Notes under the pieces: model-generated
What the model saw: only the letters and a program-made list of their open reading frames with translations
What the model was told of the DNA's origin: nothing
Databases searched by the model: none
Part shown: positions 61,724-64,000 of the stretch, one piece after another
Position numbering within the stretch: the stretch's first letter is position 1
Layout of the letters: each line of letters starts with the position of its first letter
Assembly: GCA_022820725.1 (NCBI GenBank)
Contig: JAJEFA010000010.1
Span: 62,001-126,000, forward strand
DNA length: 64,000 nucleotides
Direction of reading: 5' to 3'
From: Candidatus Binatia bacterium
Lineage (GTDB): Bacteria > Desulfobacterota > Binatia > Bin18
Made by a program: the position numbers and the translations under genes

Positions 61724-63052
61724 ATGCGGTTGGGTCTGACACTCTCACTCTTTATTTTCAGCTTATGCCTTGCGCCCGCGGTATGGGCTGACTCACCCAC
61801 GACGGCAAAAACCTGGCGGGTGGTCGGGGAGCTGACCGAGGCGGAGCGTGAACTGTTCGATCCTCGAACCGAGACGCCCCGCGACCCGGAGCAGCCGTAT
61901 ATACCCGCCGAGCGTTATCCGTTTCAGCCGCCCTATACCGCAGAGGAGATGGGCTACCGGGCCATGGAGTTCAGCCACTCGCCACGCTGGTCGTGCAATT
62001 TTGTCGATGTGAGTGGGGCGCTGACCGCACACGGGTATCTCATTACGGATAAAATGCACAGCCCGATATTCTATGTTCCAAATGCAAAAGGCGCCCAGGG
62101 ACTAGAGGGAGAGTTGTATAGTACTAAACCAGGTGAGCCGACACGAAAAATAACTGGTCAAACCTTTTTCCCGCCAGAAGACCTCGGGAACCAGATGTTT
62201 ATGACCATGTACCGAGCCGGACAAGAGCCACTGACCCGCTGGGATCTCTTTGTTTATTCACCCGCCTTGCGGCGGGTTCGTCGTCAGCCCCAGCCACGTC
62301 GAGGCGATAAATTGGCACAGGGGGCAGAGAGTTTTGACGATATCTTTGGCCGTGATCCGTGGGAGTTTTCCTGGAAGCTCATTGGCGTCGACACGCTGCA
62401 GAAAACAGTCCGCTTCCCCACGACCCGGTCAACTGTCACCTTAGGAGAGGCAGACGGCACCCTCCACGATGTTCCGACTGATCAGATTAAAATGATGGGC
62501 GATGACTACCCTTTTTACACCAAAGAGGGGGGTATTGATTGTTGGGTAGTAGAAGCTTCAGTCGAAGAAGAATGGCTGCCCGGATATTATGCGCCAAAGA
62601 TTATCTATTGGCTGGATAAGCATTATTTTTATCCGTTGCGGATAGAGCAGTACGGCCAGGATGGCAATCTGATTTTCATCGAAACCCGCATCGCGACCTA
62701 CCGGAATCCCAACATGGGAGACAAAGGCTACGGCCTATTGTTTAACCATTACTGGGATGTCACGCTCGATTACATGCGCTACAGCGTGCATGATACCCAC
62801 CATCTCAAAGAATGGTCGGCTGAAGACCAGGAAGTTTTCTTTAGTCCTGGGGTGCTCCCCCGCGTGTGGTATTTTGCCCAGCTTAAAAGTCAATCCGAAG
62901 TACTGACCCCGGAGCAGTATTTCCTGCGTCCAACCCTGGACCGGGAGAAATTTCCTCAGCACCGCAAGATAGAACTCTCGGCCGACATTGAAGAGAAAAT
63001 CCGCGCCCAAGAGGAAGCCGGACATCTGGTGTTCATAGAGGAAGAGGACTGA
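61724..63052 (+). CDS. Exported DUF1329 protein (second of a pair)
   Basis: 442 residues with a signal peptide (LGLTLSLFIFSLCLAPAVWA, about 3-22). Core region: RWDLFVYSPALRRVRRQPQP (about 171-190), AESFDDIFGRDPWEFSWKLI and WLPGYYAPKIIYWLDKHYFY with PLRIEQYGQDGNLIFIETRI. Low but visible similarity to its upstream partner. A run of AT-richer codons around 62040-62160 is noticeable. C-terminus is acidic (EEAGHLVFIEEED). Confidence 0.88.
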   Translation: MRLGLTLSLFIFSLCLAPAVWADSPTTAKTWRVVGELTEAERELFDPRTETPRDPEQPYIPAERYPFQPPYTAEEMGYRAMEFSHSPRWSCNFVDVSGALTAHGYLITDKMHSPIFYVPNAKGAQGLEGELYSTKPGEPTRKITGQTFFPPEDLGNQMFMTMYRAGQEPLTRWDLFVYSPALRRVRRQPQPRRGDKLAQGAESFDDIFGRDPWEFSWKLIGVDTLQKTVRFPTTRSTVTLGEADGTLHDVPTDQIKMMGDDYPFYTKEGGIDCWVVEASVEEEWLPGYYAPKIIYWLDKHYFYPLRIEQYGQDGNLIFIETRIATYRNPNMGDKGYGLLFNHYWDVTLDYMRYSVHDTHHLKEWSAEDQEVFFSPGVLPRVWYFAQLKSQSEVLTPEQYFLRPTLDREKFPQHRKIELSADIEEKIRAQEEAGHLVFIEEED

Positions 63053-63092
63053 GGCAGACGCTACCCCCTGGATGCCGGTGACCCCAGAGACC

Positions 63093-63128
63093 CAACAGAC
63101 TCAAAGGACTCAACAGACTCAAAGGACT
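63093..63128. repeat. Short tandem repeat, 2 x 18 bp
   Basis: Unit CAACAGACTCAAAGGACT occurs twice perfectly at 63093-63110 and 63111-63128, in the gap after the second DUF1329 gene. Confidence 0.9.
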
Positions 63129-63150
63129 CTTCCCATCCTCCAACCTCTGG

Positions 63151-63171
63151 ATGCCGGATCAAGTCCGGCAT
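63151..63171. repeat. REP-like hairpin
   Basis: ATGCCGGA (63151-63158) and TCCGGCAT (63164-63171) pair perfectly around TCAAG, followed by GACG. This short palindrome class is common in intergenic gaps of many Gram-negative genomes. Could act as a transcription terminator between the convergent genes. Confidence 0.7.
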
Positions 63172-63213
63172 GACGACAGCACAACAGCATACCGCCTCGT
63201 AGTCCCCTCGCGT

Positions 63214-64000
63214 CTACCGCAACGCCACCGCCTTATCCCGCAGGCGCGGCAGCGAGAACCACAGGTCGTTACACAGTTCCATCTCCTCTTCGTCGAGGCT
63301 CATCTCGACCGCCGGCAGGGATTGTTCGAGTTGTTCGACCGAGGTCGCGCCGACAATCGGCGAGGTGACTTCGGGCTGTGCGAGCACCCAGGCGACCGCC
63401 ACTTGAGCCAGGGGTTTATTGCGCGCGGCAAAAAACTCTTTGAGATGCTCGACCGCGGCAAACTGGGCTTCCTGCCAGTAGCGCCGACGGTACGTTTCCC
63501 CGGCTCTGCCACTCAAGGCAAAGCGCGTCTCCGCGGCCGGTTCCGCACCGGCCTTGTGCTTGCCGGTCAGAAACCCGCCGGCGAGCGGATTGTACGGAAT
63601 CATGCCAATACCCTGTTCGCGGCACAGGGGAAAGAGTTCGTGCTCGATTTCACGGAACAGCATATTGTAGCGCGGCTGAACACAGTCGAAGCGCGCCAGA
63701 CCGAGCTTGTCGCTCTGCCACAGGGCCAAGGCCAGACGCCAGGCCTGGAAATTTGAGCAGCCGATATAACGCACCTTGCCCTGATGGACCAGGTCGTCGA
63801 GGGCTTGTAAGGTTTCCTCGATCGGCGTTTTCGGATCGGGCGCGTGGACTTGATACAGGTCGATATAGTCCGTCTGCAAGCGCTTGAGACTCGCCTCAAC
63901 TGCGGCGCAGATATGCTTGCGCGAAAGGCCCCGGTCGTTCGGTCTGTCACCCATCGCCCCCCAGCACTTGGTGGCCAGGACGATGTCCTCGCGCCGGCCT
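63214..64000 (-). CDS. Aldo/keto reductase (N-terminus outside window)
   Basis: NADPH-dependent reductase of the AKR superfamily; the frame is open to the right window edge (reading REDIVLATKCWGAMGDRPND at about 63941-63999), so the gene starts beyond it. Seen: the conserved LQTDYIDLYQVHAPDP (active-site His of the tetrad), KVRYIGCSNFQAWRLALALW, IPYNPLAGGFLTGKHKAG and AWVLAQPEVTSPIVGATSVE for NADP binding. Most like the YajO/Gcy-type subgroup. Convergent with the DUF1329 pair. Confidence 0.92.
   Translation of the reverse strand, partial: GRREDIVLATKCWGAMGDRPNDRGLSRKHICAAVEASLKRLQTDYIDLYQVHAPDPKTPIEETLQALDDLVHQGKVRYIGCSNFQAWRLALALWQSDKLGLARFDCVQPRYNMLFREIEHELFPLCREQGIGMIPYNPLAGGFLTGKHKAGAEPAAETRFALSGRAGETYRRRYWQEAQFAAVEHLKEFFAARNKPLAQVAVAWVLAQPEVTSPIVGATSVEQLEQSLPAVEMSLDEEEMELCNDLWFSLPRLRDKAVALR

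Overview
The window looks like one contiguous piece of chromosome from a high-GC, uncultured-type environmental bacterium. Its content is strongly catabolic: nine luciferase-like flavin monooxygenases, four SDR dehydrogenases, a CaiB-type CoA transferase, amidohydrolases, a ring-hydroxylating dioxygenase operon and paired DUF1329 proteins. That mix is reminiscent of Tectomicrobia (Entotheonella-like) or Binatota-like lineages, but this assignment is an inference; there is no rRNA or single-copy marker here to fix it. No tRNA, rRNA, CRISPR array or prophage was recognised, and no gene-free stretch exceeds 300 bases.

Layout. 0-5.5 kb: complex II flavoprotein and membrane anchor, a two-subunit iron-sulfur fumarase, and a divergent class II fumarase. 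5.5-12.3 kb: Zn alcohol dehydrogenase, three luciferase-like (LLM) oxidoreductases, a small membrane protein and two related SDRs. 12.3-17.2 kb: a SorAB-type sulfite dehydrogenase, a divergent AhpD-like gene whose CxxC motif reads Cys-x-x-UGA (a candidate selenoprotein), and a linalool dehydratase/isomerase-like gene coupled to an SCP2-like gene. 17.2-28.8 kb: three more LLM genes, CaiB/BaiF transferase, methyltransferase, lipoprotein, SDR, a Pycsar-effector-like membrane protein, MFS transporter, arsenite methyltransferase and glutathione S-transferase. 28.9-31.3 kb: aminotransferase, HAD phosphatase, membrane protein.

31.4-38.5 kb is one tight seven-gene catabolic operon: extradiol dioxygenase, Rieske dioxygenase alpha and beta, SDR, HpaB-type flavin hydroxylase, DapA-type aldolase and ornithine-cyclodeaminase-like reductase. 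38.6-42 kb is a patch of accessory DNA: two AT-richer unknown genes, a LuxR regulator and an IS5-family element. 42-48.4 kb is a nitrogen-compound locus: amine oxidase, deaminase-type amidohydrolase, acetamidase/formamidase, and a protein made of three fused RidA domains. A lone cbiE is lodged between two copies of the acetamidase promoter/N-terminus. 48.7-60.2 kb: amidohydrolase, M24-fold hydrolase, FAD oxidase, a DszA/NtaA-like and a DszC-like flavoprotein, two more LLM genes, NTF2-fold proteins, a cupin, and a HigB toxin with a truncated HigA. 60.4-64 kb: two exported DUF1329 proteins and an aldo/keto reductase cut by the window end.

Most notable items: the UGA-containing AhpD-like gene with a hairpin just after the UGA; a three-copy family of about 55-bp inverted repeats; the duplication that brackets cbiE; and the triple RidA protein in which only the middle domain keeps the catalytic arginine.
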